A program made the translations under genes and the position numbers. From contig OW028580.1 in the NCBI GenBank assembly GCA_932294295.1, positions 13,731,374-13,795,373 of the forward strand: a stretch of 64,000 nucleotides of DNA, read 5' to 3'. The notes under the pieces were generated by a model. That model did no database searches, had not been told where the DNA came from, and saw only the letters and a program-made list of their open reading frames with translations. Positions 23,738 to 36,300 of the stretch are shown here, in pieces. This DNA is from Alitta virens (taxonomy: Eukaryota; Annelida; Polychaeta; Phyllodocida; Nereididae). Numbering within the stretch: the first letter of the stretch is position 1; every line of letters begins with the position of its first letter.

Positions 23738-25738
23738 CATCGAAGTGCAGCTGCAGGGATCAAGATCACCCTATAGACACAGATCTGCATATAATACATC
23801 TGCAGTTACGGTTCTCCCATAGCCATTTTGACCGACAACATCTTTATCTAAGCTGGTAATCGGCTTTGGTGAATATTGACTACATAAAAGTAATGTTTTT
23901 TGACTAAGACTTAAGTCTTTATAAATGTCTATATAGATGAAAAACAGTCATATTCAACTAAAAATGATTGGCTGCTTTTACTGGAATTCTGTTCAAACAG
24001 ATTTCAATTGGTTTTTGTTCTGTTTTTTAATGTGGACATTCCAACTTGGGTACATGCAATTCATGAAAAAGATAGGCTACCTAAACTGTGAGTTTTATTC
24101 TTAGAGAGGTATACACTTTGTATTAATGCCAACTATTAATTATATTAGTTCGAATTCTAAATTTTCAGTTGATTTTAAAAATATTTTTTGTCAGACAGGT
24201 CTATAAAAACTTTTGATCACTTTTCAAATTTCAGGTTTATTCAAGCCTTGTCCAAGTAACCTTCCTGTCCCACCTGGATTTCAATTAATCAGAAAACACG
24301 ACCTTGCTGAGATCACCAACGCAGTTACCCTAATCAATCGAAAGGGATAATCCTCGATCAGTTTTGATCCGACCGCTGTTTGTAATGACAGTTCTCAAAT
24401 TTCAGAACAAATCCCCCTCGCGGCCTCCATGGGAGTTAAGCTGCAACAAGCGACACCCAGCGGTGAGCTCAGGAAACTCGATCCCGTGTTTATTAATTTG
24501 ATGTCAAAATCGCTGGACTTCATTCTACGAAGGCTGAGGAAAGTGATTTATTGAATTTCCTGGGATATATGCCTATGAATTAATAAAGCCCAACAGCCCA
24601 CGGATTGTGCTATATCGAGCCATATGCCTGCATTGCAAATTATTTAATTTTGGCCTTATTACCTATATGAGTGCTTATTACCGATTGATTGATTGACTGA
24701 CTGATTGATTAATTGAACGATTTTAACTCACTATTTGCAGACAGTTAAAGAACACTGCAATAAGCAAGAAAATAGGGCCACTTATATTCTATAAGAATTT
24801 CACATTAGCAAAAAAGTGAGTCTTTTAAAAGAATCACCGAGACACAAAATATCCAAATTATTATATTTAGTAATTGTGTTAGCAATATTGGTAGAATTTA
24901 TAATAAAATTACCCCTATCTTAATTTATCCTATACTGAAATAATGTGTGCACACACTTTTATTAACCTAGACACACTGTTATTTGTTCACAATGATAATT
25001 TTCACTGATTAATAATATAATAATATTTATTCTTTTTGATTGAGTAAATCATCGCAGATAAAAATCCAAATTATTCATTTTCAATGATGTGAAATGATCG
25101 TAGTAGGCACTGATACGTATATACTGTCCAAACAATATTTATTCAACCTGTTGCAAAATACCACAAGAAATGACAGCACTGCTGCTGGGCTAAAATTACA
25201 TCGGCCTAAAATTCTTTGTTTCAATACAAGAATAGAATAGAATAATCTTTGTTCAAAGTCGACATGAGACAACAATAAAATTAGCTCAAAGTAAAACAAT
25301 AACAATAAAAACTAATTAAACCATAATAGGGATTTTTAAAATATCATAAAATGCAAACATTGCAGCAACATTTTAAACCTTCCCATTTCGAAAGTAACTT
25401 TTTAAAATCTTTAAAATCTAAAGCTTCTTTAAAACTTGATGGCAGTAAATTCCACAGATGAGCACCATAATATGAGAATGTTCTCTTTCCATACATAATT
25501 TTGTTAAAACGTGGTATGACTAAGATACAAGGGTCTGGTAACTCTCTTGGCATATCTTCAACAACAAAAATATCATTAATAAACTCAGGATTTAAATTAT
25601 GCACACATTTAAACTCTTCAATGGCTATACATTTTAAACGACTTAGATGCATAGAATCGTAACCTGTGACTAATACATATTCAAATAACTAAGGTGCATA
25701 ACATCGAAGTGCAGCTGCAGGGATCAAGATCACCCTAT
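23738..25738 (+). repeat. Identical 37-bp segments 2.0 kb apart
   Basis: 23738-23774 and 25702-25738 are identical (starting CATCGAAGTGCAGCTGC, ending CACCCTAT). They could be parts of a dispersed repeat or bracket an insertion. The enclosed DNA contains a LINE tail at 25206-25660. Confidence 0.7.
25206..25660 (-). mobile_element. 3' end of a CR1/L2-like LINE
   Basis: A 102-residue minus-strand frame (25652-25344) carries the C-terminal signature of LINE ORF2 proteins: KCVHNLNPEFINDIF, then YGKRTFSYYGAHLWNLLPSS, then a DFKDFKKLL end. About 140 bases of AT-rich 3' UTR follow. This is a 5'-truncated copy, as is usual for LINEs. Confidence 0.75.
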
Positions 25739-26256
25739 TACATAACAGCTCTCTGTTCTAACGAGTTCAAAGGGAGCAGTTGATCTTATTTCACAGGTGA
25801 ATGACTTTACATCAATTAGAAACAAAGATTTTCACCTCTGGCGGCGAAATGTTTACTTTCCTGGGCCAATTCGACTGGAAAATTCCTCAGCTGGGTGGAA
25901 TGAGTGTTACGTAATATGGAGTAATAAATTTCGAAAAGCAGAAAATTCGACTAATAGCTACTAATAAGCTTATAGAGAATTGTTATTGTAGAAATAGGCA
26001 CTTCATCGGCTTCAGATTACAGAGTTAAGAGTTGCGTACATTTTCGAGAAGGTGTTAAGTTTCACTTCAGAAAATAGGCAAAAAACCTCCGAAATTAGGA
26101 GTTGGGTCAGCAATACGCTGGACGTCGCTGGTCACTTCAGTTTCCAGGGACCCTGAAGATTCAAGGGTCCAGAGCACAGACAGCTTGCATGGTAAATAGT
26201 CACAGGAAATAAATAGATAAATAAAGAAATAATATATAATAGAAATAGAAGTAGAA

Positions 26257-26440
26257 CGAAAGAAAGAAAGAAAGAAAATAAAGAAAGAAAGAAAGAAAAG
26301 GAAGGAAGGAAGGAAGGAAGGAAGGAAGGAAGGAAGGAAGGAAGGAAGGAAGGAAGGAAGGAAGGAAGGAAGGAAGGAAGGAATAAATAAGAGAAATAAC
26401 GAAAGAAAAAAAAATGGAAAAGGAAAGAAAGAAAAGTTAA
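26257..26440 (+). repeat. (GAAA)n and (GGAA)n purine tract
   Basis: GAAA repeats grade into a ~95-bp perfect GGAA/AGGA run (about 26300-26383) and back to GAAA. A purine mirror tract with no coding meaning. Confidence 0.95.
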
Positions 26441-27237
26441 AGAGTTAGACAGAAGGAAAGAGAAGTTCGGACAACTATCAATACAATAATGGCCTACATT
26501 TAACAATATTTAAACCACCAGTCAGTGACATGTATTTGCCAGTTCAACTGGTTCGATTTCCTGCCCGGACATTCTTTATGGTACATCTCACGTATCTTTC
26601 TCAAATATAGGCCTATGTTAAATTGGTGTTGCCTTGTTAAGTAAAAGACGAAAGTATCTTTGAGCTTCTTTGGTGGGGTAAATGTGTCTTATCGTCTCAT
26701 TATCTGCTTCTATCAATCTGTCATATATTAAGACAGTATCTCCAGTACAATGAATATTCGACCCAGCTATATTTCTTCAGTTGCCAGTACTAAATGTTTA
26801 AGCTGCTGCTAGCTGGTGTCATCCGCAATGAAACTAGTAATTCATAGTTCAGACACTAGGGGTTTACCTGCTTAGCATAGGGTGACACCTGGCGTTAATG
26901 GTTTTAGTTACAAGGCCCTGACCTTTTGTTGTTACACTCCACTTATTATTTATAAATATCACAATGATCATGTTTAAAATTATGAATGTTTTAATAGTAT
27001 GAACAGACTACAATCTTGCTATAACTGTAAAGTTATATCACTATTGTTATACTATAACGTTTCAGATATAAATTAACTTAATATTGAAGTACTTTCTGTT
27101 ACAAAAAAATTAAGGTACTCTTTGTTGTTTAAAAGTTAAGGACCCTAACCTGCAATGTGCTGCTGCCTAGATACACATGAATGAACATAAAACCCTATAT
27201 ATAGCATCAAGCTTTGTATCAGGCCCTTTAGGGGAAT
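26441..27237. other. Intergenic, no feature recognised
   Basis: Mixed-composition DNA without exon signals or recognisable repeats, apart from a TAGGCCTA octamer at 26608. Confidence 0.35.
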
Positions 27238-27615
27238 ACTAGACGACTCACCGACTTTCCAACTCACCGCCAAAAATAATTGGTTGACTCACTCCCATTC
27301 TGTAGTCAACTCACCACAAACATCTGGTCAACTCACCCCAATCATTAGTTGACTCACCGTCACTATATTGGTTGACTCACCACCACTATATTGGTTGACT
27401 CACCGCCACTATATAGGTTGACTCACCGCCACTATATTGGTTGACTCACCACTATATTGGTTGACTCACCGCCACTATATTGGTTGACTCACCACCACTA
27501 TATTGGTTGACTCACCGCCACTATATTGGTTGACTCACCACCACTATATTGGTTGACTCACCACCACTATATTGGTTGACTCATCACCACTATATTGGTT
27601 GACTAACCACCCCAC
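27238..27615 (+). repeat. 23-bp minisatellite (GGTTGACTCACC unit)
   Basis: The unit is GGTTGACTCACCRCC plus ACTATATT (23 bp). Eleven GGTTGACT starts fall between about 27369 and 27597; one unit is 20 bp. More diverged units (AACTCACC variants) extend left to about 27238. The units are contiguous with no unique spacers, so it is not a CRISPR array. It contains repeated TGACTCA, the AP-1 consensus. Confidence 0.92.
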
Positions 27616-28553
27616 CTTAATTGTGGTTTCTGCTTCTCCCAATGTACAGTCAGGAATCTTTATATTATTACAGTTGCTTATGTCATAATAGCAGAAAACC
27701 CTATTAATAACAAGATGAGTACATCTATCTGTGCATATCTTAGAAATTAGATAGCAGACTATTCAGGGCAACCAATAACATGAAATCTTATGTTTGGATA
27801 TTGTGAGTGGTCAGAGATACTGGCAAAACCTGCTGTACCCTGTTGCTGAATCAGTTTGGCTCCTGTGTCTTATAACAGGGAACAATAAACAGAGGCCACC
27901 CTCTCTCTAGCAAAGCTCTTGACTTTGTCCTCCATGAATAATTCACTAGAATATTTCAATAGGCCTATTAGTATGGGATATAACCAAAATATCAAAATGG
28001 CATACTTTTTTTCCCCCCAAACTTACACTTCCATGGGTATTTGATTCACAATGGAAGATTACTTTATATAAACTTCAAAGTATAATGAATGAGAGAAATG
28101 GTAAACAAATACACTCAATACTGAAGTCAGGTGCGTAAATTTATGCATGCTTAAGTAAATGTTTGTTTTTTAAACCTAAACTTGATCGAACTGGAACCAG
28201 GAGTGAAATAGAACATGGCCACGTAACTTGTGAATGTTGTTACACTTGAGAAGTTTTAGGGCAAAAAAGACAGAAGTTATTGCTTGTTTGGCTTCAGTTT
28301 TGTATACTATGAAGGAAACGGGTAGTCTGTACTGATAACTAGGGCTTCGTGTGGCTTAAAATGGAGTGGTAAGCTTTCTACAAATTCAAACTACACATCC
28401 AAATAAGACTGCAAATTTGTATTGTGAATTTCTACAAGCTGCAACTCATTGTGCCCTGCACATAAATTCTACCCAGGTGAGTTCTATTTTACTCATGTGC
28501 ACTAGGCAATATACCTATGTGTATTTGTAGTTTGTAATATTTTAGTTTTAAAC
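27616..28553. other. Intergenic, no feature recognised
   Basis: No exon or repeat signal that I can support. Confidence 0.35.
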
Positions 28554-28584
28554 AGATAGATAGATATATCCATATATCTATAGG

Positions 28585-28619
<35 letters not shown>

Positions 28620-28661
28620 TTAGATAGTTAGATAGATAGATGGATAGATAGATAGAAAGAT

Positions 28662-28692
<31 letters not shown>

Positions 28693-28871
28693 GAAAGAAA
28701 GAAAGATAGATAGATAAAGAAAGAAAGATAGAAAGATAGATAGATAGATAGATAGATAGGTAAATCGATAGATAGATAGATAAATAGATAGATAGATATA
28801 TAGAGAAAGAAATATAGATAGATAGATAGATAGATAGAGAAAGAAAGATAGATAGATAGATAGTTAGATAG

Positions 28872-28910
<39 letters not shown>

Positions 28911-28943
28911 GAAAGAAAGATAGATAGATAGATAGTTAGATAG

Positions 28944-29015
<72 letters not shown>

Positions 29016-29031
29016 TTAGATAGTTAGATAG

Positions 29032-29078
<47 letters not shown>

Positions 29079-29103
29079 GAAAGAAAGATAGATAGATAGA
29101 TAG

Positions 29104-29138
<35 letters not shown>

Positions 29139-29167
29139 GAAAGAAAGAAAGAAAGATAGATGGATAG

Positions 29168-29218
<51 letters not shown>

Positions 29219-29230
29219 GATAGATAGATT
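28554..29230 (+). repeat. ~680-bp (GATA)n / (GAAA)n microsatellite
   Basis: GATA blocks alternate with GAGAAAGAAA blocks, giving a higher-order unit of about 45-70 bp. The reverse frames appear as Ser-Ile-Tyr-Leu/Phe-Leu open frames and are artefacts. Confidence 0.95.
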
Positions 29231-29499
29231 GTTCATTGCTCATGAACACTTTATCATGTAAGCATTGTTCATAATTTGTGCATACCTTTTTTTTGCAACA
29301 ATTTGCAAGTATACATACAAAAATGCAATGCATATATGCATTCATAGAAAATTGCTTTACTAAAAGTACAAATGTGCATGTATAATGTAAATATATCACA
29401 CAGTTTAAACTTTGAAACACTTTATTAAACTCAAAGCATATGTAGCAGACTGTACAACTATGCTTCCTGGTGTTTATTTATAATACACAATGGTTCTTT

Positions 29500-30190
29500 G
29501 GTGATGATATGTTACAAAATGTCTCAGAATTTGATTATTTGGGTCTGAAAATAGACAAGAACTTAAACATGAAAGGGTAAATTTATGGCAGGATTGCAAT
29601 CAACAAGAAAGCCAAGCAAGCTTTCCAATACAAGTGTATATTTCTAGAATAACATTTTATTAAAACTGGAATACTTGCGTGGATTTGTTTTGAACAAGGA
29701 ACTGAATAGGAGAGTTTGGGCTTTTTCTAGACTTTTGGTTATCTAACCTTTAATGTTATTGTACAATTTAACAAAAGTACAACTTAGCCAAAGATTGAGC
29801 AGAATGGGCAGAAGATCAAAAGAAGGCAAAACAGGACAGCAAGAACAATTAATAATAATTATGATTATGTTAATGTAAGCGGTATTTAAGGTTATGAATG
29901 TCAGGGACTATTTTATGTCACTTATGATGTTTAAAAGTATACATGGTATAGCAGCTGACTACTTATGTAATGAAATTACAATGGCTGAAGAAGCATTTAA
30001 CAGATTGACAAGGCATGTAAGTGAAAAATGATGTTGTTATTCCTTTTGTTAATGTTGATGATACAACAAATTCTTTTAATTATCAATGAGCGTATGTTTG
30101 GAATAGTCTGCCCAACAGAGTGAAGGAGTGCGCAGGTATAAATGTTTTTAAGATTAAAGCCGAGGAGTATTATATTGCAAGCTAGTCAGT
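29500..30190 (+). mobile_element. Decayed LINE 3' fragment
   Basis: Plus-strand translation across several frame changes shows the end of an RT palm (FDYLGLKIDKNL near 29540-29575) and the C-terminal LINE signature: FKSIHGIAADYLCNEI near 29940, RLTRHVS, and WNSLPNRVKE near 30100 with a terminal INVFKIKAEEY. Frameshifts and stops make it inactive. An A-rich tail near 30330-30360 may be its 3' end and sits just upstream of the first dehydrogenase gene. Confidence 0.65.
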
Positions 30191-30344
30191 TTATTTTACA
30201 TGTTAATGGTGCTTTTAGTTCTGTGAATGTTTTTAAATTGTATATACGTGTGCACAGTATGTTATTGATTTTATACCTTTGTATTTTTACCAGGGCCTCA
30301 TTGCAAAACAGATTCTCTGAATAAGCACACTGAAAAAAATACGT

Positions 30345-30352
30345 TATAAATA
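30345..30352 (+). promoter_or_regulatory. TATA-like element upstream of dehydrogenase 1
   Basis: TATAAATA lies 44 bp before the ATG at 30396. It falls in an A/T-rich run that could be the tail of the upstream LINE fragment, so its promoter role is uncertain. Confidence 0.25.
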
Positions 30353-30395
30353 AAAATAAAACGTTTTGAAAGTTTCTTCCTTTTTTGAAGAAGAC

Positions 30396-33300
30396 ATGGA
30401 CTCAGTAAGGCTAGAAGGCAAAACTGCCATTGTGACTGGAGCTAATTCTGGATTAGGAAAAGAAACTGCCAAACAGCTTGCCAAAAGAGGTTAGTAAACA
30501 TTCATTCGGGGGTTTCGTTGTTATAATAGTGAAGATACATTACTTACATAATTTGTAAATTTCACAAATACCATCAAAACATTTGCAAGGATAGACATAA
30601 AATACAACTTACATTCACACGTAATATGGGTCATTCCACAGAAACTGCACCGCCCCCCCCCCCCCCCCCCACGGACCCTCAACTTTCAAATGTGACTATA
30701 ACATGCAAAATGGTTTTAATAATATTAATGTGGTATGAGGATGGGCAGACCAATGTTAAGATAAAAATACACTCAAGAAATGTTTGCATTTTGGCTCTTT
30801 TTGCTGAAAAAAAAAAACAGCAAAAAGGGCATGTCCCACACCTCATTCTATATATCTCTTTACCCTGCTCAATGAATGCAATTTAAAAATCATTTTTATG
30901 AAATTCACATAATTATAATCAGAAGAAGCTGAAATTTCAACTGTCGAAGATATCAATGTCACTCCTGTTACCATTAAAATGCTGTTAGATGAAACATTTT
31001 TAGGTTTGTGCACTTTTCAAGAGAAGAAAGGGGGACTTCAAGATGTCTGCTTATCTTACACATTTCCAATAATATTTTTCGATATTTAAAGGAAAAGAGT
31101 TAGTATTGGCAGGGGGTGACTTTTATGCGCATCGTTCCTGTTACCAAGTTTATAAGGAAGCTATTTATCACAGAAAATAGCTTAAAAGCAATTTCCCTTT
31201 CAGGTGTTTCCCTAAATGTCAACCCTGTTACTGTCCTTCCTGTTACCATAATATGACATTGCAGGTCACATAACCAACCAATTTAAATATAAAAGATGAA
31301 AAATGTTTTGTTGTCAAGTTACAACACTGAAATGTATGAAAATGCATAAATTTAATGGATTTTTGACAGATTGAAAATTTCATTTTTTTTCACTTGAAAT
31401 GCTTGAAGTGCATTATTTCTGTGGAATGACCCATATATGGGTGGTATCTTCAAGATAATATGCAGAGTACAGCAGAACCTGCTGTAACAGCCACCTGTAT
31501 AGAATGACTACCTGTCGTAAACGGCCACTCCCACCTCCTCCAAACTGAATTTTCATTTTATATGTTATCCAAGGTACTCTTCCAAACTGAATTTTCATTT
31601 TATATGTAATCCAATGTACTCCTTCAAACTAAATTTTCATTTATTTTATACAATGTACATTATACAATGAAAAATCAGTTTGGAATGTTGGAAGTGATCG
31701 TTTGCAGCAGGTGACCCTTTTATGCAGTTGGCCGTAAATTCTATTGTAAGGATTGCATCACTGTGTTTTCTACTTTATGATCTATTTTTTTTCTATTTCC
31801 CCAGGATGCAGGGTAATAATGGCCTGTCGCAGCAAGCATCTTGCCATGGCTGCACGGGAGGAACTTTTGAATGACCTTGCCATCAAACCGGATGACCTAG
31901 TTTGCATGCACCTTGACCTTGGATCATTTAGGTCTATCAGGCACTTTGTTGACGATTTCTGTTCACGTAAGTCACTAGATAGTCTAAGATAGATAGATAG
32001 TATCATCAGGGTCACTATTGGCATGAGCACCATTTGAGAGCTTGGTCTAGTGTTTAAGGCATTGGTAGTTTAAAATACACTTTGTATCTCAGCTGAAGGT
32101 TCTGGGTTTGAAATCTGGCCCAAGTGAACACCCTGCATGAGCTACATCTTCCTAAAATAGAAAATAAATCTACGTATGTATGCCAATGACTAGAATTTAC
32201 AGTATATATACTTTAATTTTGTAACTAGTACACGAATTATAACTTTGTTAATTACTATAACTTTGGTACTATTTAAAAATTGTTACTAGAATTATTAAAC
32301 TTCTTAATTAATATCTTGAATATTGCTTGCAGATGAGTATCGTTTGAATTTGCTGGTGAACAATGCCGGAGTGTACTGTGGAGCCCAAGGAAGATGCACA
32401 ACAGCGGATGGGTTCGAAACTCATTTTGGTGTCAATCATTTAGGTACAGTATCAAACAAAAGTCTGTCATAGATTGCATTGTTTGTCACTTTCTTATTAT
32501 TTATTATCTTAAATAAATTAATTTTATTAACACATTATCTGAAGGCCCTAAATGCAGGGGCAAAGTCACTGGAGCAGAGCTGAATGGGGTAACTGCAGTT
32601 ACCCCCCCATTATTTTCTATTGAAACACCTTTTCAATCAAATTTGGCAGTTGTTACGGTTGTCTTTTTATCGTTTTGTGGATTCTGTGAGTTACTCCATC
32701 TTGACAGAAACTTTACAGCCACAATCCAGCAAAGAGGAGGTGGCCTAGCGCAGTGGTAGCGTAACTACTGGGTCCCGGGTTCGATTCCTGGTCGAGCCTA
32801 GGTTGGATGGCTGTTTCATCCATCATCTCATGTAGTCCCTTCAATTCCCGGTCCAGCCTAAGTTGGATGGCTGTTTCATCCTTCATCTCATTGCTATGGT
32901 CTCTGCCTGTCCTAATATGCCCAGTAGGTGCAGAAATACAGGACGTAAAGCCCTAATCCACCCACCCACTCGCCACAATCCAGCATTCCAGAGCCGTATC
33001 TGGTGAGGCGTCATTCTGTATCTGCCAAGCAACCCATCAAATGAATAATATAACCATTGATAACAGGAACATAAATTCAGCCGAGATCCATACTTTAAGA
33101 TGGGGTAATTGCAGTTACCGAGTCTGTTACGTACTGAACTTGTTCAATGAATACCATATCTTTTTCCTCTTTTTGCTAAAATAAAATTTTAATTCTAGGT
33201 TTTATATTTTCAATTCAGGCCATTTTCTCCTGACGGTGTTGCTGTTGGACAAAATGAAAGCAAGTGACCCATCCAGAATTGTTAATGTCACTTCATCAGG

Positions 33301-36300
33301 TAACCCACAAATGTTAATTATAGTAGTGTGGTAATTTTTCTGTAATAATAATTAACTGATTAATTGTTGGTGTAGAAAAGTACCTGGTATGTAAATCATA
33401 AGTCGAATTCAAATGGACAACTTGATTTCATTCAAGTATAGGCAAAGTTTCGATTTATTGAAAGTTTCATAAATGGAAGAAATAGCCAATGGTCCTTCAA
33501 ATTTGGTTGGAGTTGTGCAACGATTTAATCAAATTGTGTTGCCAATTGGTTTACTGGGCACGAAGAATCTTTTAATGAGCAGCTAGATTGCTGCTCAATG
33601 AAGATCTTTTGACTTCTTTCAAAACTTGCAGGGCATGTAATAGTTATATCCCGAAAAGGAGGGAGTTAAGTAACATTTTTGTTGGTTATTTGCTGATTTG
33701 TTTGATTGTTTGTTTTGTTTAAGTGCTGTTACACTCCACCACGTGACCTTTTCTATTGTTCTCAGGTGGGGTATAACCAATGAAAATGTTAGTTAACTCC
33801 CTCCTGAGTGCAAACAGAACTTGTCTTGCGTAATTAAGACAGTAAAAAACAAACAATCAAACAAATTAGTAAATATGCCTAATGGAGTATAAGTTAGTTA
33901 TATTCGGGAGTAAACTAACATTTTTGTTGCTTATAACCAACAAAAATGTTAGTTAACTGCCTCCTATTGGGGATATAACTATTACTTATAATTATATTAA
34001 GCAACTAAAGTACAGTTTGCACTCGAGAGGGAGTTAATATTTTCATTGGTTATTACCCGCTGAGAACAATAGGAAAACTATCTGGGTGAAGTACAAACAT
34101 ATTATACAGGAAGTAGTACCACTTTCACATCTAATTTATTGGTTTATCCATGTTAAAATTTCATGATTTAACCTTGAAAAAAAAATGTGTTTTTCATGCC
34201 CAGCCCGCATTAGGCTAATATCACATCGTAGGTTTTTGTAATGACATTGAACTTTTGTTCTCCAGGGTGTCACAATTGATAAATTTTAAAGTTAGTGAAA
34301 ACTAAAAGGTATAATTATACATCCCTACTTGCAGCATACAAATATGGAAAACTAGACTTCGAAGATCTTCAATTTGAAAGGAACTGGCGAAGTTTTCCTG
34401 CATATGCAAAAAGTAAAACTGCAAACATTCTCTTCACCGTGGCACTGGCAAACCGTCTGACTGGTGAGATATACAAAGATTTTACCCTGAAATTCACAAA
34501 TGATTTTTTTCTACATAAATTTAGATTTGGGGCATCTGTGCTTTGTCGTAAACACACATATCAGTACTTACTAAAACTCTTGGAAAGCAATTTAACAGCT
34601 GGCCAATTGATATTACTTTCCTTCCACAATTTGTTATAATCTTCACCTAAATTATTCACTGGTCTTGTCACGTGGCACTCTATGTGTGTGCTGATTGGCT
34701 ATTATAATTTGAATTGAGTACAATATAGAGCACCTTTATCTTTATCCACAAGAGGGTGCCACCTACTATTGCGCCTGATGGTGCTGCCCTCTGGAACAAA
34801 AAATGTATAGGATAGATCCGAATGAATAAAAAAAATGAATGTGATTAAACCATTGAATTAATGAATGTGATTTAACCATTTTATTTTCAATTGATAATTC
34901 CTTATTCAGACACAGGAGTGACAGTATATGCGGTGCACCCTGGCGTAATCCAGACAAACATAATGCGGAATTTAAACAAGACCTTTTTGTGCCTATTGAA
35001 ATGCTGTGCAGGAATGCGCTGTTGCTGGCGAACAAGCACAATTCCCGAAGGAGCCAAACCAATCCTTTATTGTTGTCTTGAGCCTAGCCTGGAAAATGAT
35101 TCAGGCTTGTACTATAACAGGTAAGTCAACCAGTGTGACTGTTCTTTGTTCTTTCTTTGGGTGTATGTATCACAGGCTTCAGCTGGTGATTTAACTATAC
35201 TGAAATGCATTATGATAATAAATATAACTCTTTGAAAAAAGAGACTTGTATCGGATGTGGGTTGTCAAAATTTGACCAAGGCAGGGTGCGGCCAAAAAAC
35301 TTGCACCAGCAGCTACTGCTACCTCTTTTGTTATTATCTCAATTAACAGTCATCACATGCAGCTGCAATATTATGCACGAAAGTAATAATAGTCTTAAAT
35401 TATCTTTATGAAAATATTTGCTTCCTTAAGAATGATAGATAATATGGATCTAAATATAGCACATGCACACTTATCACACCTTCGAGTCATTTTCACTTCG
35501 ACCATTGCAATACGAGCATTAGATTATGTCACTGATAATACAGATGCGGCATGCTATTGTCTGGCATTATAAAAATATCACAATGACCAATTGCTTATAC
35601 CCCTGACTAAATGTGGCATAACTTAAAAAGACCCAATGAGCATTTGAGTAACGTAGGGTTTTCCTGAAAGAGAAGATGCCTTGTGCAAATATTTTGACCA
35701 CACCCTGTCAATGTAGGGACACTGTAAAAAAATTACTGTACTTTTTACGGAATTTTGCTGGTGAATTTTTGCACAGTATCTTGCTGCAAAAATTACAGTT
35801 GCAAGTTAGAGGACAAATGGATATTTGCAATAAAACCACAGCACATCCATCTATTAAGTTGTGATGATTACTTACCGTGAAATCTTAAAAATGTCACTTT
35901 ACCGGAAAATACTGTTGATGAGTCCAATGTTGGGTTTTCTACAGTAAATTTCACGGTATCATGCTATGGATGAGATTTACTAATCTCTCCATAAAATGCT
36001 GCAGTATCATGGTGTAGAGTCGTTTTACGGTATCTTTCCATAGAATACGCTGTGAAATGCTGTATATTAGATTTTGGTCTGTTTTATGGCAATCTACTGC
36101 ATTAATCACGGTAGATTACCATTTTCTTTACCCTCAGCTGTAAATTTTATATTATTATGCCGTGGAATAGATTAACGGTAATTTACAGTATTTTGCTGTA
36201 AAAACTATGGTAAAATTTCAAGAAAACACCTGCATTTTCAAGAAAAGTGATTGTCTCCTCTAAAGTCCACGCCCATGTCTAGCCAATGAGAAGTGATCGG

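Noticed and set aside
27238..27615. CRISPR-like array
   Set aside because: Units are contiguous 23-bp repeats with no unique spacers, in a eukaryotic genome; it is a minisatellite.
32740..32800. Possible functional tRNA gene
   Set aside because: A and B boxes are present but spacing is too short, no acceptor stem pairs, and the same tail occurs in other copies; it is a SINE.
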